Notes: generated from the letters alone by a model not told the origin. DNA of 64,000 bases from Noviluteimonas gilva (GCF_009740395.1 NZ_WOXT01000005.1:124001-188000), one strand, 5' to 3'; numbered from the stretch's first letter, positions 36,775-46,155 are shown. Made by a program: numbers and translations.

Positions 36775-37248
36775 CTACCCCTCGCCCGTGGGTTTCGACT
36801 TTCGCCTGCCCTGCTTCGCGAAGCGCTCGGACAAGGTCTTCACCGCCTCCTCCAGGCCGTGCGACGGGCCGAACACCTTCAGCATGGTGTAGCCCGCGAG
36901 CGCTGCCTCGAACACGTCGCTCCCGAGCGCGGCTTCGGTGTCGGCGCACATCGTGGTCAGGCGCTGCAGCGCGACGTTGATGCGCTTCATGCGGTCGTAG
37001 GCTTCCAGGTCGGCGCGCATCTCGTCGATGTCCAGCGACGGCGGCGCGATGGCGCGATGACGGTCGAGCACCTGGAACGTCTCGCGCGCGAAGGGCTCGT
37101 TGCGTTGACCCAACATGTTCATCGTCCTGCGTTCGCCGGCGTCGAAGGCGACCAGCTTCTTGAGGACGGCCTCGATCTGCGCGATCGCGGCGAGGACGGT
37201 GCGCTCGTCATCTTCGCTGATGACGAGCGAAGCACGATTCTGTGTCAT
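36775..37248 (-). CDS. Hypothetical helical protein
   Basis: This 157-residue soluble protein is predicted to be nearly all helix (DERTVLAAIAQIEAVLKKLVAFD, then MKRINVALQRLTTMCADTEAAL) with a basic C-terminus. No signal peptide or known motif is visible. It lies in a group of short, same-strand genes (36204-38666) that look specific to this bacterial lineage. Confidence 0.7.
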   Translation of the reverse strand: MTQNRASLVISEDDERTVLAAIAQIEAVLKKLVAFDAGERRTMNMLGQRNEPFARETFQVLDRHRAIAPPSLDIDEMRADLEAYDRMKRINVALQRLTTMCADTEAALGSDVFEAALAGYTMLKVFGPSHGLEEAVKTLSERFAKQGRRKSKPTGEG

Positions 37249-37740
37249 TGGAAATCTCCGTTGAAGGAGATTCGAGTTTTCATCCGCACCGGCGCGAAAT
37301 GCATTGTGCTTTGGGGCAGATCGGTGCGGTGTCTTGTGAGGGGATTTCGCGCGTCCGCGGGTTGGACTGCGACGGACGCGAGTGGGTTGGCGACGGGCCC
37401 GATGCCCTTGGCGACTGACTCGCTCCCATTGAAAGCGGAGGCGATTGCGTCGGCGACGTCACGTGTTGCCATTGCCGACGGCGACGAGTCCGTCGGCGAC
37501 CGCATTGCCTGCGTTGGCGATCGAACCGAGTTCGCCGCACGCGGACCCCGGTTCGCGAGCGACGGAACGCAGTCAGCCGGAACAGCAACCGTGTCCGTCG
37601 AGAGCGCAGCGCGTTGTGTTGCCGACGGCATGCGACTGCACCGGCGACGCACCCGGCCCCAACGGCGACGGGCCGCACTCAGCCGGCAAAGGAACTGCGT
37701 CTATCCGAATGTCACCGAGCTCCCCGGCGACCGCACCCCG
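37249..37740. repeat. Gene-free stretch with degenerate 21-base periodic repeats
   Basis: TTGGCGAC-like units recur at 37386, 37407, 37449, 37492, 37513 and 37618, mostly at multiples of 21 bases. The plus-strand reading gives a degenerate seven-residue pattern (such as VGDRIAC, VGDRTEF, VADGMRL), and the opposite strand also stays open (37245-37652). Neither reading has a ribosome site or clear start. It may be a decayed repeat-protein gene or a spacer. Confidence 0.5.
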
Positions 37741-38100
37741 TCAGGTCGGCGACTTCTCGACCCGCTCCATCTCCTTCTTGCGGCGCACCAACTGGTCGAG
37801 CGGCCGCTCGAAGTCTTCCCCGCCGTGCGCGTAGGGATCGAGGATGATGGTCGGCGGCTCGGCGGCCGCGCGCGAGGCCGCTTCCTGTTCCGCGGCGAAG
37901 TCGACCAGCATCTTGCCGACGTTGTAGGTGGCGTAGATCTCGGCGTCCGGCCCGAACTCCCTGGCCGCGTTGACGATCGCCCCGGCCACGCCGCCGAAGA
38001 TCGCAAGGAAATGCCGCGCACCCGTGCTGTTGGCCAGCAGGTGCGGCATGGACTCGCGCAGGTCGCGCAAATTCAGATCCAGGAAATCCTTACTCTTCAT
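37741..38100 (-). CDS. Hypothetical protein
   Basis: This 119-residue soluble protein starts MKSKDFLDLNLRDLRESM. It contains a Gly/Ala-rich segment (ARHFLAIFGGVAGAIVNAA), then an acidic and a basic helix (LDQLVRRKKEMERVE) at the C-terminus. The ATG at 38100 was chosen because the upstream extension is Arg-rich and non-conserved in character. No family is recognised. Confidence 0.65.
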   Translation of the reverse strand: MKSKDFLDLNLRDLRESMPHLLANSTGARHFLAIFGGVAGAIVNAAREFGPDAEIYATYNVGKMLVDFAAEQEAASRAAAEPPTIILDPYAHGGEDFERPLDQLVRRKKEMERVEKSPT

Positions 38101-38282
38101 CCTTGGGCATCCGTGTTGTCGATCCCCCCGTGACCGAGGGTAACCCCGTCTGCGGCCGGTGGCATCGCCAGTCGACACGCGGAGATGCGGGAGGGTGAAT
38201 CGTTTATCGAAGCGCACCGGCTGTGGGGAAACGGCTGCTTCTTATTGGGGGTAACGCGGATGGGGGATGGTACCGGACTGGT

Positions 38283-38666
38283 TTACCGCACGCAGATCAG
38301 CCGGATGTCGAACGCGTAGTCGCCACCCGCCTCGTACACACGAAGCTCCAGCGCCAAATCACTCGCGCCTTCGTCGACGACGTACAGGTCCACGAGCACG
38401 TCCCAGTACCCTTCCATCCATTGGCAGACCGAGGTTTGCCAAGCCTCCGGCGGAAGTTTGGCCAGGACGGCACCGTAGTCGTCGACGTAGTAGCGCATTT
38501 GTCGCGAGGTTTTCTCGGAGACCGGACGAACACCCGGCACGCCGCGTTCAAGGTCGAAGTCCTCGTCGCTGAAGGCGTCCACGATCGCGCTGATCGTCGA
38601 TCTCCACGCACTTGGAATCGGCTGTTGCTTGTCGGGATCTCGCGTGACGGAAACTTCGTTGGTCAT
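38283..38666 (-). CDS. DUF7668-like protein
   Basis: This 127-residue acidic cytoplasmic protein has WRSTISAIVDAFSDEDFDLERG, then RQMRYYVDDYGAVLAKLP and TSVCQWMEGYWDVLVDLYV. These blocks resemble the DUF7668 group, some members of which sit near toxin genes as possible immunity proteins. No toxin is adjacent here; the nearest one is the Rhs locus, about 6 kb away. The family call comes from memory of these blocks and is moderate. Confidence 0.65.
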   Translation of the reverse strand: MTNEVSVTRDPDKQQPIPSAWRSTISAIVDAFSDEDFDLERGVPGVRPVSEKTSRQMRYYVDDYGAVLAKLPPEAWQTSVCQWMEGYWDVLVDLYVVDEGASDLALELRVYEAGGDYAFDIRLICVR

Positions 38667-38734
38667 GCGTCGCGCCCCCTGATGGCCTGCCACATCTTAG
38701 CGATGGGATACGTTCGATCGCGTCGTCGCATAAA

Positions 38735-38760
38735 AAAGCCCCGCTGTGATGCGGGGCTTT
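38735..38760 (-). terminator. Intrinsic terminator of the sulfatase gene
   Basis: AAAGCCCCGC (38735-38744) and GCGGGGCTTT (38751-38760) form a 10-base stem with a 6-base loop. Read leftwards, it is followed by a run of T and lies 22 bases beyond the sulfatase stop. Confidence 0.9.
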
Positions 38761-38782
38761 AGTGGTCAGTTGCGCGTAGGTC

Positions 38783-40297
38783 TCACGCGCTACCCGACGC
38801 CGCCTCTTCCATCTTCGCAAGCACCTGGTCGAGGTTGAAGCTGGCCGCCTTCTGCCGTGGGGGGAAGTCCTTGAACGTCGCGATGAACTCTCCCACCATC
38901 GCCTGCGCAGGCACGAGCATGTAGGCGCGACGGAAGTACCAATCCCAGTACGTGTTCGAGGTGATCTCCGCGCGTTCGTAGGGGTCGGTCCGCAAGTTGA
39001 ATGTGTAGGGGATGCGCAGCGGGACGAATGGCGTTTGCCAGACCCTGAGGGTGCCCGGCGTCGTCTGCTCCAGGAACAACATCTTCCAGTTGTCGTAACG
39101 GATTGCCGCAACGTCGCCTTCGTCGGTGAAATAAATGAACCCCTTGCGCGGGCTCGTCTTTTCCTTGCCTGTCAGATAGGGCAGCAGGTTGAAGCCGTCG
39201 AGATGGACCTTGAAGGTCTTGTTTCCCACCTTGTGGCCCTTCGCCAGCTTCGCCTTGATGTCCGGTTCGCCGGCAATCGCGCAGATCGTCGGGAACCAGT
39301 CCAGGTGGCTGACGATTTCGTTGGACTCCGCTCCGGCCGGAATCTTGCCGGGATAGCGGACCAGGCACGGAATGCGGTACGCGCCCTCCCAGCTCGAGTT
39401 TTTCTCATTGCGGAACGGCGTGTAGCCGCCATCCGGCCAGGTGTTCATGTGTGGCCCGTTGTCGGTGCTGTACTGCACGAACGTGTCGTCCGCGATCCCG
39501 AGCTCGTCCAACAAGTCGAGCATCTTGCCGATGCAGTCGTCGTGGTAAAGCATCGTGTCGTGGTACTCCGACTGCCAGCGACCGGCCTTGCCTTTCCAAT
39601 CCGGATGCACATGCGTGAATGCATGCATGTGCGTCGTGTTGAACCAGACGAAGAACGGCTCGCCGGCCTCGTGCGCGGCCTTGATGAACTTCATGGCCGC
39701 TTCCATGAATTCCGTATCGCACGTTTCCATCCGCTTCTTCGTCAGCGGGCCGGTGTTCTCGATCTTCTGCCCGCCCTTGCCGTCGGCCCAGCAATGCAGC
39801 ACGCCACGGGGGCCGTACTTCTTCTTGAAGTCCGGGAAATCCTTTTCGTTCGGGTAGTCCTCATGCTCCGGCTCTTCTTCGGCGTTGAGGTGGTAGAGGT
39901 TGCCGAAGAACTCGTCGAACCCGTGCATGGTCGGCAAGTGTTCGTCGAGGTCGCCCAAGTGGTTCTTTCCGAATTGACCGGTCCGATAGCCCAGCCCCTT
40001 GAGCGCCTCGGCGACGGTGATGTCTTCCGGTTGCAGCCCGAGTTTCGCGCCGGGGAGACCCACCTTGGTCATTCCCGTACGCAGGCCACACTGGCCCGTC
40101 AGGAACGATGCGCGCCCGGCGGTACAGCTCTGTTCGGCGTACGCGTCGGTGAAGAGCATCCCTTCCTTCGCGATGCGGTCGATGTTGGGTGTGCGATACC
40201 CCATCATGCCTTTGGTGAAGCAACTCAAGTTCGCCTGGCCGATGTCGTCGCCCCACATGACGAGGACGTTCGGCTGCTTTGCCTTCTTGCTGGCCAC
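38783..40297 (-). CDS. Arylsulfatase family protein
   Basis: This enzyme of about 504 residues hydrolyses sulfate esters. Metal ligands are seen in VLVMWGDDIG and YSTDNGPHM. The sulfatase signature is SCTAGRASFLTG, in which the Cys (about residue 58) is the one converted to formylglycine. A GTG at 40297 with GGGAG upstream is preferred; an ATG at 40333 would add 12 residues. No signal peptide is visible, so the protein appears cytoplasmic, and no formylglycine-generating enzyme gene is nearby. The natural substrate is unknown. Confidence 0.92.
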   Translation of the reverse strand: MASKKAKQPNVLVMWGDDIGQANLSCFTKGMMGYRTPNIDRIAKEGMLFTDAYAEQSCTAGRASFLTGQCGLRTGMTKVGLPGAKLGLQPEDITVAEALKGLGYRTGQFGKNHLGDLDEHLPTMHGFDEFFGNLYHLNAEEEPEHEDYPNEKDFPDFKKKYGPRGVLHCWADGKGGQKIENTGPLTKKRMETCDTEFMEAAMKFIKAAHEAGEPFFVWFNTTHMHAFTHVHPDWKGKAGRWQSEYHDTMLYHDDCIGKMLDLLDELGIADDTFVQYSTDNGPHMNTWPDGGYTPFRNEKNSSWEGAYRIPCLVRYPGKIPAGAESNEIVSHLDWFPTICAIAGEPDIKAKLAKGHKVGNKTFKVHLDGFNLLPYLTGKEKTSPRKGFIYFTDEGDVAAIRYDNWKMLFLEQTTPGTLRVWQTPFVPLRIPYTFNLRTDPYERAEITSNTYWDWYFRRAYMLVPAQAMVGEFIATFKDFPPRQKAASFNLDQVLAKMEEAASGSA

Positions 40298-40522
40298 GGA
40301 CGGTCTCCCGGGAAAACGCGCGCGATTTCGCACCCCGCATCATTCGCCGTAGCGTGAGTCCGCTCCACGGTGTTTTTTCGGTCGTTCGTCTAGGTACTTT
40401 TACGGCGGCCAATCCTCGAGGCTGACCGAAGATGCTGAGATGCGATTGGCAGGTGGGCGGGCGAATCCCGATAACTGCTGGGTTGGGTCCGTAAAACTAC
40501 TGCGCGCAGCATCGGACCGGCG

Positions 40523-41071
40523 CTACTTCCAACTCCACGGCGCAACCCACGAAGACGCCGACGCAGTCGCCTGTGCACCACCATTCGGCGTATCGGCCGT
40601 CGTCGCCGCGGGCGTCGCGACAGCCGCATCCGCCACGGTCGGTTGATCCTTGCGCCAGACATGCGCCCGCATCGAGTGCCCGTCCCCCGAACACTCCAGC
40701 AAGTACTCACCGCCGGCCTGCACATCGACCTCCATGTCGAACGACCCGATGAACATGCCATTGCAGACCACGCGCGCCAGATACTTGCCCGGCTTCACGC
40801 GCACGGCCGCGTACTTCTTGACGTTCGCCGCCCCCGGGATGTCGTAGCCCCGCGAGATGACCAGGAACTGCGTCCACGAGTCTTGTACGAAGATGCGTTT
40901 GATCGCCGAGGATTTGAATTGCTTCTCGGAGCGCAACGCCGCGCGGATGATGGCGGTTTCGTTGGGCGGGGTGCTGGCGTCGACTTCGTACTTGAAGGTG
41001 CCTTTGGGTTTGCCCCAGGCGGTTGCGAATAGCAGCGCTGCCAGAGCGGCTAGTTTGGTGGAGCGGTGCAT
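40523..41071 (-). CDS. Secreted hypothetical protein
   Basis: This 182-residue protein has a short signal peptide (LAALAALLFATAWG). The mature part is beta-rich with two Cys (RVVCNGMF and LLECSGD) and ends in an Ala/Thr-rich tail. The block VRVKPGKYLARVVCNG resembles small periplasmic beta-sandwich proteins. No family name is recognised. Confidence 0.7.
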   Translation of the reverse strand: MHRSTKLAALAALLFATAWGKPKGTFKYEVDASTPPNETAIIRAALRSEKQFKSSAIKRIFVQDSWTQFLVISRGYDIPGAANVKKYAAVRVKPGKYLARVVCNGMFIGSFDMEVDVQAGGEYLLECSGDGHSMRAHVWRKDQPTVADAAVATPAATTADTPNGGAQATASASSWVAPWSWK

Positions 41072-41366
41072 TTTTTGGTCCCCCTGATGGACACGGGGAT
41101 GTTAGCGGATGGGCTTTGGATCCGACGCCACCAGCAGTGCACCAGAAATCGCGGCCCCACGGCTCGACCGTTCCTAAGGAAGGACATCAGCGAACAAAAG
41201 TGAGCGTCGTGACCTCTGGTGGCGTAAGAACGCAACGATGGTGGCCATTGCACTCGCCCTGACGTAACACCTCTGTCCTGATGCAAGCTATCGTAGGACG
41301 CATTCCGTGGCTCTGGTATTGTCAATTGACGCCGACAGCCCACGCCGCGTGTGCGGAGGGGTCAGA
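41072..41366. other. Leader region of the defence cassette
   Basis: This 295-base gap lies between a leftward secreted-protein gene and the rightward cassette. Base composition shifts towards A and T here. No repeat, integrase remnant or convincing promoter could be identified by eye. Confidence 0.4.
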
Positions 41367-41828
41367 GTGACACGAGACGAAGTCAACACGTTAGTCAGCT
41401 CGGCCATTGACCTCCTCTTCGAGAAAGACCGCGAGCTCTTGCATCTTGGCGTCTGTGAGCGGGCGATGCAGTTCCGCTTGGCCCATTACCTAGCGCAATC
41501 GGATTCAATAATTGCGCCACTAACGGTCGACTGCGAATACAACCGACACTTTGAAGACGAGAAGCGCCTAACCCTTCGACCGCGCCGCCGCCCAAATGGG
41601 CAATTGGGCTTGTACCCAGTTCTTCCCGATGTCTTGATCCATGAACGGAATTCGGATGCGAACAACATCCTGGCGCTTGAAATCAAGAAACCGGGGGAGC
41701 CCTTAGCGCGCGACAGCGCAAAGCTACGCCAGTTCGTTGCCGAACTTCACTATCGTCATGCCGCCCACGTCATTATCGGACTGGGCGGCTGCGGAGAAGT
41801 CGTGCGCGAGATCCGATGGGTTGAGTGA
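41367..41828 (+). CDS. PD-(D/E)XK nuclease-like protein, first gene of the defence cassette
   Basis: This 153-residue protein has a helix with a conserved Glu (CERAMQFRLAHYL), then VDCEYNRHF, then PDVLIHER and LALEIKKPGEP. The Asp and the ExK pair are the PD-(D/E)XK catalytic signature. The GTG at 41367 is chosen because GGAGGGG stands directly upstream; an ATG at 41307 has no such site. It ends one base before the ATG of the large NACHT gene, so the two form an operon. The nuclease call rests on motifs alone. It could also be a non-catalytic partner. The gene is AT-richer than flanking housekeeping DNA. Confidence 0.75.
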   Translation: MTRDEVNTLVSSAIDLLFEKDRELLHLGVCERAMQFRLAHYLAQSDSIIAPLTVDCEYNRHFEDEKRLTLRPRRRPNGQLGLYPVLPDVLIHERNSDANNILALEIKKPGEPLARDSAKLRQFVAELHYRHAAHVIIGLGGCGEVVREIRWVE

Positions 41829-41829
41829 G

Positions 41830-44800
41830 ATGGGGGCGCCGGTGTCATTAAGAGATGAATTTACAAGCAACACGAAGCTTCGTCTCGCCGCGCGAGTGGG
41901 ATTTCGTTGTTCCCACCCCGAATGCAGTCAACTCACATATGGCCCGGCATCGGGTGACGAAGACTCGTATGTAAACCTTGGGCAAGCGGCGCACATTACG
42001 GCAGCCTCGCCGAACGGGCCGCGGTACGACGCTTCGCTCACCAGCGATCAACGTCGATCGCAGGAAAATGGCATCTGGCTTTGCCTAAGGCATGCGCGGC
42101 AGGTAGACGCCGACGAGCACGCATACTCCGTTTCGACTCTTCGCAAGTGGAAGAAGGATGCAGAACGGCGAGCTGAGCTTGCGCTGTCTGTATCCGTCCC
42201 AGCGGCATTCATCGCGCTAAAGGATCGGAGCGTTGACCCATCCATCCTTGATCGCCTCGGACTGCCAAGAACCGCTGACCCGCTGGAAGTCCGGCTGCGT
42301 CTGTTGCCTCTCGCCGAAAACGATCTAGCGTCCTTAAGAAGACGAGATGGCTGGCCAGCACATCCTGTTGAAATCCCCTTCACCGTGAGAAACGAAAATG
42401 GCACTCACGACTTCACGCCAAAGGAATGGGCTCTAAAGCTGGAAGCTTGGGACGAGCTCACTGTCGTAGCTGGCCCAGGAACAGGTAAGTCAACGTCATT
42501 ACTCCAGCTCGCCGCCGCCATCGTTGAGGCGAGAGAAGCTGTCGCCGTGTTCATAAGTCTCGCCGATTGGGCGACATACCCGGGCACACCTCTGCTTCAT
42601 TCCATCCTGCTGCATGCGTCGTTTACAAATCAGACAAATTCCGCGGAACTCCAACTCCTGGCTGAAACGGGCGACCTCGTACTGATTCTCGACGGATGGA
42701 ACGAGCTCGATGCAACGAGTCGACAACGTGCACGCGTCAACATCCACGAGCTGCGGCGCGAGTTCCCCCTCCTCCGAGTGGTTGTCAGCACACGTCAACA
42801 AACGCAAGCGCCGCCACTTTCTGGCGCAAACGCAAATCTCGGACTCCTCTCACACCACTACCGCCTGGAAATCGCACGAGCACACAGTGGCGACGCCGGT
42901 GTTGCGCGACTGATGGAAGCGGAAGCGACCCCGGGAATCAGAGAGGTTATTCGAATTCCTTTGTTCCTATCGGCCGTTCTCGCGGGCCCCGCCGGACAAC
43001 CACTGCCCGCTACGAAGGAAGAGTTGCTTGCGATTTTCGTGCGCGAGCAAGAGGCCAGATCTACGCGCAAGAGCGAGGTGCTGGCATCCACCACCCATGG
43101 ATACCACCGGGAGATTCTTCAGTCTCTCGCAGCAGAGGGAATGCGACTTGAATCCACCGCACTTCCAGAACACGCGGCGCGAGCGATTGTATCCGCGGTC
43201 CTGCGCGAACAACACGCGCGAGGGCTGATTGGCCACCCCGCACATCCCGGAACAGTACTCGATGTCCTAGTCGCCGAGCACCTACTCGTACGACCGGACG
43301 CATCCGCACAGGCAGTTTCATTCCAGCACCAACAGTTTCAAGAATGGTTTGCGTCATTTCACGTTGAAGATCTGATGCGGCGTACCCACTCGGGCGATAG
43401 TTCCGCCGCCATCGAACTCCGCTCAGATGTCCTGAATTGGCGCAGATGGGATGAGGCGGTTCTGTTTGCGAGCGAACGTCTGTGCGCGGTAGGAGAAGAG
43501 AAAGTAGTGGCGACTGCGGCCAAACTCGCACTCGATCTTGATCCTGTCCTTGCAGGGAACATAATCCACGCCTGTCCAAAAAGTTGGCAACTGCTCCGGC
43601 AATTAGTTACCGAGCTAATACAAAAGCACCACGTAGCGGGCCAGCCCGATCTCGCGTTGGCACTTGTAAACACGATTGCTCAACCTGACTTCTGGGAAGA
43701 AGTTAGGGCCTTGACTGGCTCGTCCGACACCGATCTACAGTCGACGGCTCTTTCGGCAGGCGACCGGTTTCCGCCATCCCTGCTTGGCCCCGACCCAACC
43801 GCCTGGATCAATGAGCTGCCAGATCAGGTCCAAGTAAACCTTCTCATCGAACTCATTCAACGCGGCGGCGTCTCCGGCGTCCAACTCGCCACTGCGATCG
43901 CTGTGCAGACGTCACGGCAAGCGGCCTTAGACGCGGTAGCCGAGTACTTGTATTTCTACAGGCACGATTCCGAGCTTGTGCGGTTACTCGAAAGTCGTGA
44001 TGACGCCATTTCGCGCCTAATCTGGCACATCGACGACGACTCTTTTGCTACTCCGATGCTCTCAAAGAGGCTGCGAGAAGAGCGTGTGTATGCGATCGAG
44101 ACCGCCTCCCCTGCCGCACGGCTGCGCGTCCTCCTGGACAATTCATTTCCAGTAGAGAACAGGGAAGAGCAGCTGCATAAGGCGCTCGTCGATCCAGGAC
44201 TAGATCTGTCAACGCACGTGGTTGGGTCATTCGTCATGGTGGAAGACCCGGAAGTCGCACTGCGCGCGTGGCTGGCGCGCCTAGAGGCGGGATTGGAGGT
44301 TCCCTATGGGACTGACCGGGTCGCGGTTGAGAATAACTTCATCGTTGACAGCGATGCCGTACGCGACATTCTGTTGTCTGGCCCCTCCTCTCCGCGGTCG
44401 TCGTTTGCTGCCGCGGCGGCGGGGCCCAACATTGTTCGCGTCCTGTTTGAGCAGTATGTGCGTGGAGGACGACGCGAGCACCCCAAGATCTACGACACCT
44501 TACGAGCTGCGCCCCTAGCCTCGATAGGCGCCGCCCTTTCGGACCACTGCGAGGAGACGAACCTAGACCGCATTGGGTACGTTGTGGAGTTGATTAGGTC
44601 AGAGGATAGCGGCGAGTGGAGGAATCGAAGACTCGACAATGACTCGCGCGCATCGCTCGTGCGCTACTTGAAGAATTCGGCTCGCGTGGCAATCACGCAG
44701 CAGAGCCGCGAACTGGCTTACGAAGTAGCGCTGGCGATCGGCGGCCTAGCCGATGCCGACCTATCAGACGCATTACTCGATCTGCTGCGTTTCGACATCG

Positions 44801-46155
44801 CGCGACGACAGGAAGAGAGGGCGCAGGGCGATCGGGGCGATAGAACAATGCGAGATCGCTCTCGCTGGGACTTTTCTCGACAGTATGTGGAGGCGTTATC
44901 TTCCATCGGTGGCGACAAGGTTGTCGGCGCCATGCTGGACCTTCTCGCGGGACCTGACTTCACTGTTGAAGCCGCCCGAGTATTGGTTGGCATGACGGAT
45001 AAACGGAATCTCGTGGAATCGCAGTTTTGGACGCCCGCATCATTTATTGCCGCAAATCGCCGCGAACCAACGGAAGGTAGCGCTCGGAACTCTGTGACGT
45101 CCACGCGCATTATCCAAGCCGTTGCAAGCCACCTCGCAGAGAATGAGGTCGAGTTGTCCGCACGGCTGATGTGCGAGGCTCTCCGCATCTCAGGTGACGA
45201 TCATTCGGCCTTGGTTGGCGAGCTACTTTCCAAGGAACTTCCAGCCTCCGTGCGCCATCGACTACTGGTGTACTTTGCTGCGTCAGGAGGAGCCATCTCC
45301 GCGACTGACATTCTGGATCAAGTGCGTCACTTCGCCGACTTGGCGCGAGGTGGTAAAGGAACCTTTCGCAACGGGCCCATCCACGACTGGGTTGCGCTGT
45401 TCCCACACAGCGACAGCCCTCTGCTAGCGCTCTCAGCTCTCGGCGAGTTTCCAGTTGAAGGTCGCGCACCACATGAGCAGGGGCCTCTGCTGAAAAGCAT
45501 CGAGAGCGCAACAAATCCAGACAACGACCGGCTCTTGGTGGAGCTAGCGAAGATCGACCCTCGCTTTCTGCGATCGTATGAATGGTGGCGCGCAGCCGTC
45601 GCGCGTTCCAACGCCTGGATCGCGATGTCGCTGATCGATTCGTTTGCGGATTCGACCTTCGACCCTTCCTATCTCGAAGGTCACCTCGGCAATATGACCC
45701 CAAGGGTAGTTGCATTTTGCTTGGATGACGCGATGGTCCGCTCTCGCGTATACGATCTAATTCGCAACTTGTCCGATGGCCCACTTCTGCACATGCTTTC
45801 TAGCGCGGTAGCGATGGCGCCAGATGACGACGGTGTTCTTCTAATTGTGGAACGCATTTCACAAGGACAGCGACTGCATGGTCAGCTTCACATTGCGATT
45901 CGGAAGCTAGCAATTGCCGAAGAGCCTGATGAGCATTGGCAGGGATCATTCCAATTGCTTGCAAATCCGGTCGTTTCTCTACGAAGCCGGCTCTTCGAGC
46001 TGACCGGCCGCAGCGTCAGCACCGACCTGGCAGCAGCGGCAACCTATGCGCTCCAAGTCATCGAGCGACTCCGAGACGACTACGGACACGCAGAAGCGGA
46101 GCGACGCAATCCGAATCCGGATCTCGACAATCCTTGGCCTCTTTGGTCAAAGTAG
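41830..46155 (+). CDS. HNH-NACHT STAND-type ATPase, probable anti-phage defence protein
   Basis: This is a 1441-residue protein. Residues 1-115 form an HNH module with zinc ligands Cys27 and Cys32 (CSHPEC) and Cys85 and His88 (CLRH), and catalytic-type His55 in QAAHITAAS. A helical linker leads to a NACHT ATPase with Walker A GPGTGKST (Lys220) and Walker B LVLILDGWNELD (Asp288). The motif SFQHQQFQEWFASFHVE ends the NACHT region near residue 510. About 900 residues of helical repeats follow and should be the sensor. Such STAND proteins oligomerise on phage proteins and activate the nuclease. The start at 41830 follows the partner gene by one base. Codon use and AT content differ from neighbours, which suggests transfer. 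Confidence 0.88.
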   Translation: MGAPVSLRDEFTSNTKLRLAARVGFRCSHPECSQLTYGPASGDEDSYVNLGQAAHITAASPNGPRYDASLTSDQRRSQENGIWLCLRHARQVDADEHAYSVSTLRKWKKDAERRAELALSVSVPAAFIALKDRSVDPSILDRLGLPRTADPLEVRLRLLPLAENDLASLRRRDGWPAHPVEIPFTVRNENGTHDFTPKEWALKLEAWDELTVVAGPGTGKSTSLLQLAAAIVEAREAVAVFISLADWATYPGTPLLHSILLHASFTNQTNSAELQLLAETGDLVLILDGWNELDATSRQRARVNIHELRREFPLLRVVVSTRQQTQAPPLSGANANLGLLSHHYRLEIARAHSGDAGVARLMEAEATPGIREVIRIPLFLSAVLAGPAGQPLPATKEELLAIFVREQEARSTRKSEVLASTTHGYHREILQSLAAEGMRLESTALPEHAARAIVSAVLREQHARGLIGHPAHPGTVLDVLVAEHLLVRPDASAQAVSFQHQQFQEWFASFHVEDLMRRTHSGDSSAAIELRSDVLNWRRWDEAVLFASERLCAVGEEKVVATAAKLALDLDPVLAGNIIHACPKSWQLLRQLVTELIQKHHVAGQPDLALALVNTIAQPDFWEEVRALTGSSDTDLQSTALSAGDRFPPSLLGPDPTAWINELPDQVQVNLLIELIQRGGVSGVQLATAIAVQTSRQAALDAVAEYLYFYRHDSELVRLLESRDDAISRLIWHIDDDSFATPMLSKRLREERVYAIETASPAARLRVLLDNSFPVENREEQLHKALVDPGLDLSTHVVGSFVMVEDPEVALRAWLARLEAGLEVPYGTDRVAVENNFIVDSDAVRDILLSGPSSPRSSFAAAAAGPNIVRVLFEQYVRGGRREHPKIYDTLRAAPLASIGAALSDHCEETNLDRIGYVVELIRSEDSGEWRNRRLDNDSRASLVRYLKNSARVAITQQSRELAYEVALAIGGLADADLSDALLDLLRFDIARRQEERAQGDRGDRTMRDRSRWDFSRQYVEALSSIGGDKVVGAMLDLLAGPDFTVEAARVLVGMTDKRNLVESQFWTPASFIAANRREPTEGSARNSVTSTRIIQAVASHLAENEVELSARLMCEALRISGDDHSALVGELLSKELPASVRHRLLVYFAASGGAISATDILDQVRHFADLARGGKGTFRNGPIHDWVALFPHSDSPLLALSALGEFPVEGRAPHEQGPLLKSIESATNPDNDRLLVELAKIDPRFLRSYEWWRAAVARSNAWIAMSLIDSFADSTFDPSYLEGHLGNMTPRVVAFCLDDAMVRSRVYDLIRNLSDGPLLHMLSSAVAMAPDDDGVLLIVERISQGQRLHGQLHIAIRKLAIAEEPDEHWQGSFQLLANPVVSLRSRLFELTGRSVSTDLAAAATYALQVIERLRDDYGHAEAERRNPNPDLDNPWPLWSK

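Noticed and set aside
37245-37652. Minus-strand 135-residue frame in the repeat stretch
   Set aside because: It has no ribosome site, its composition follows the 21-base repeats, and the opposite strand is equally open. It is kept as a repeat region instead.
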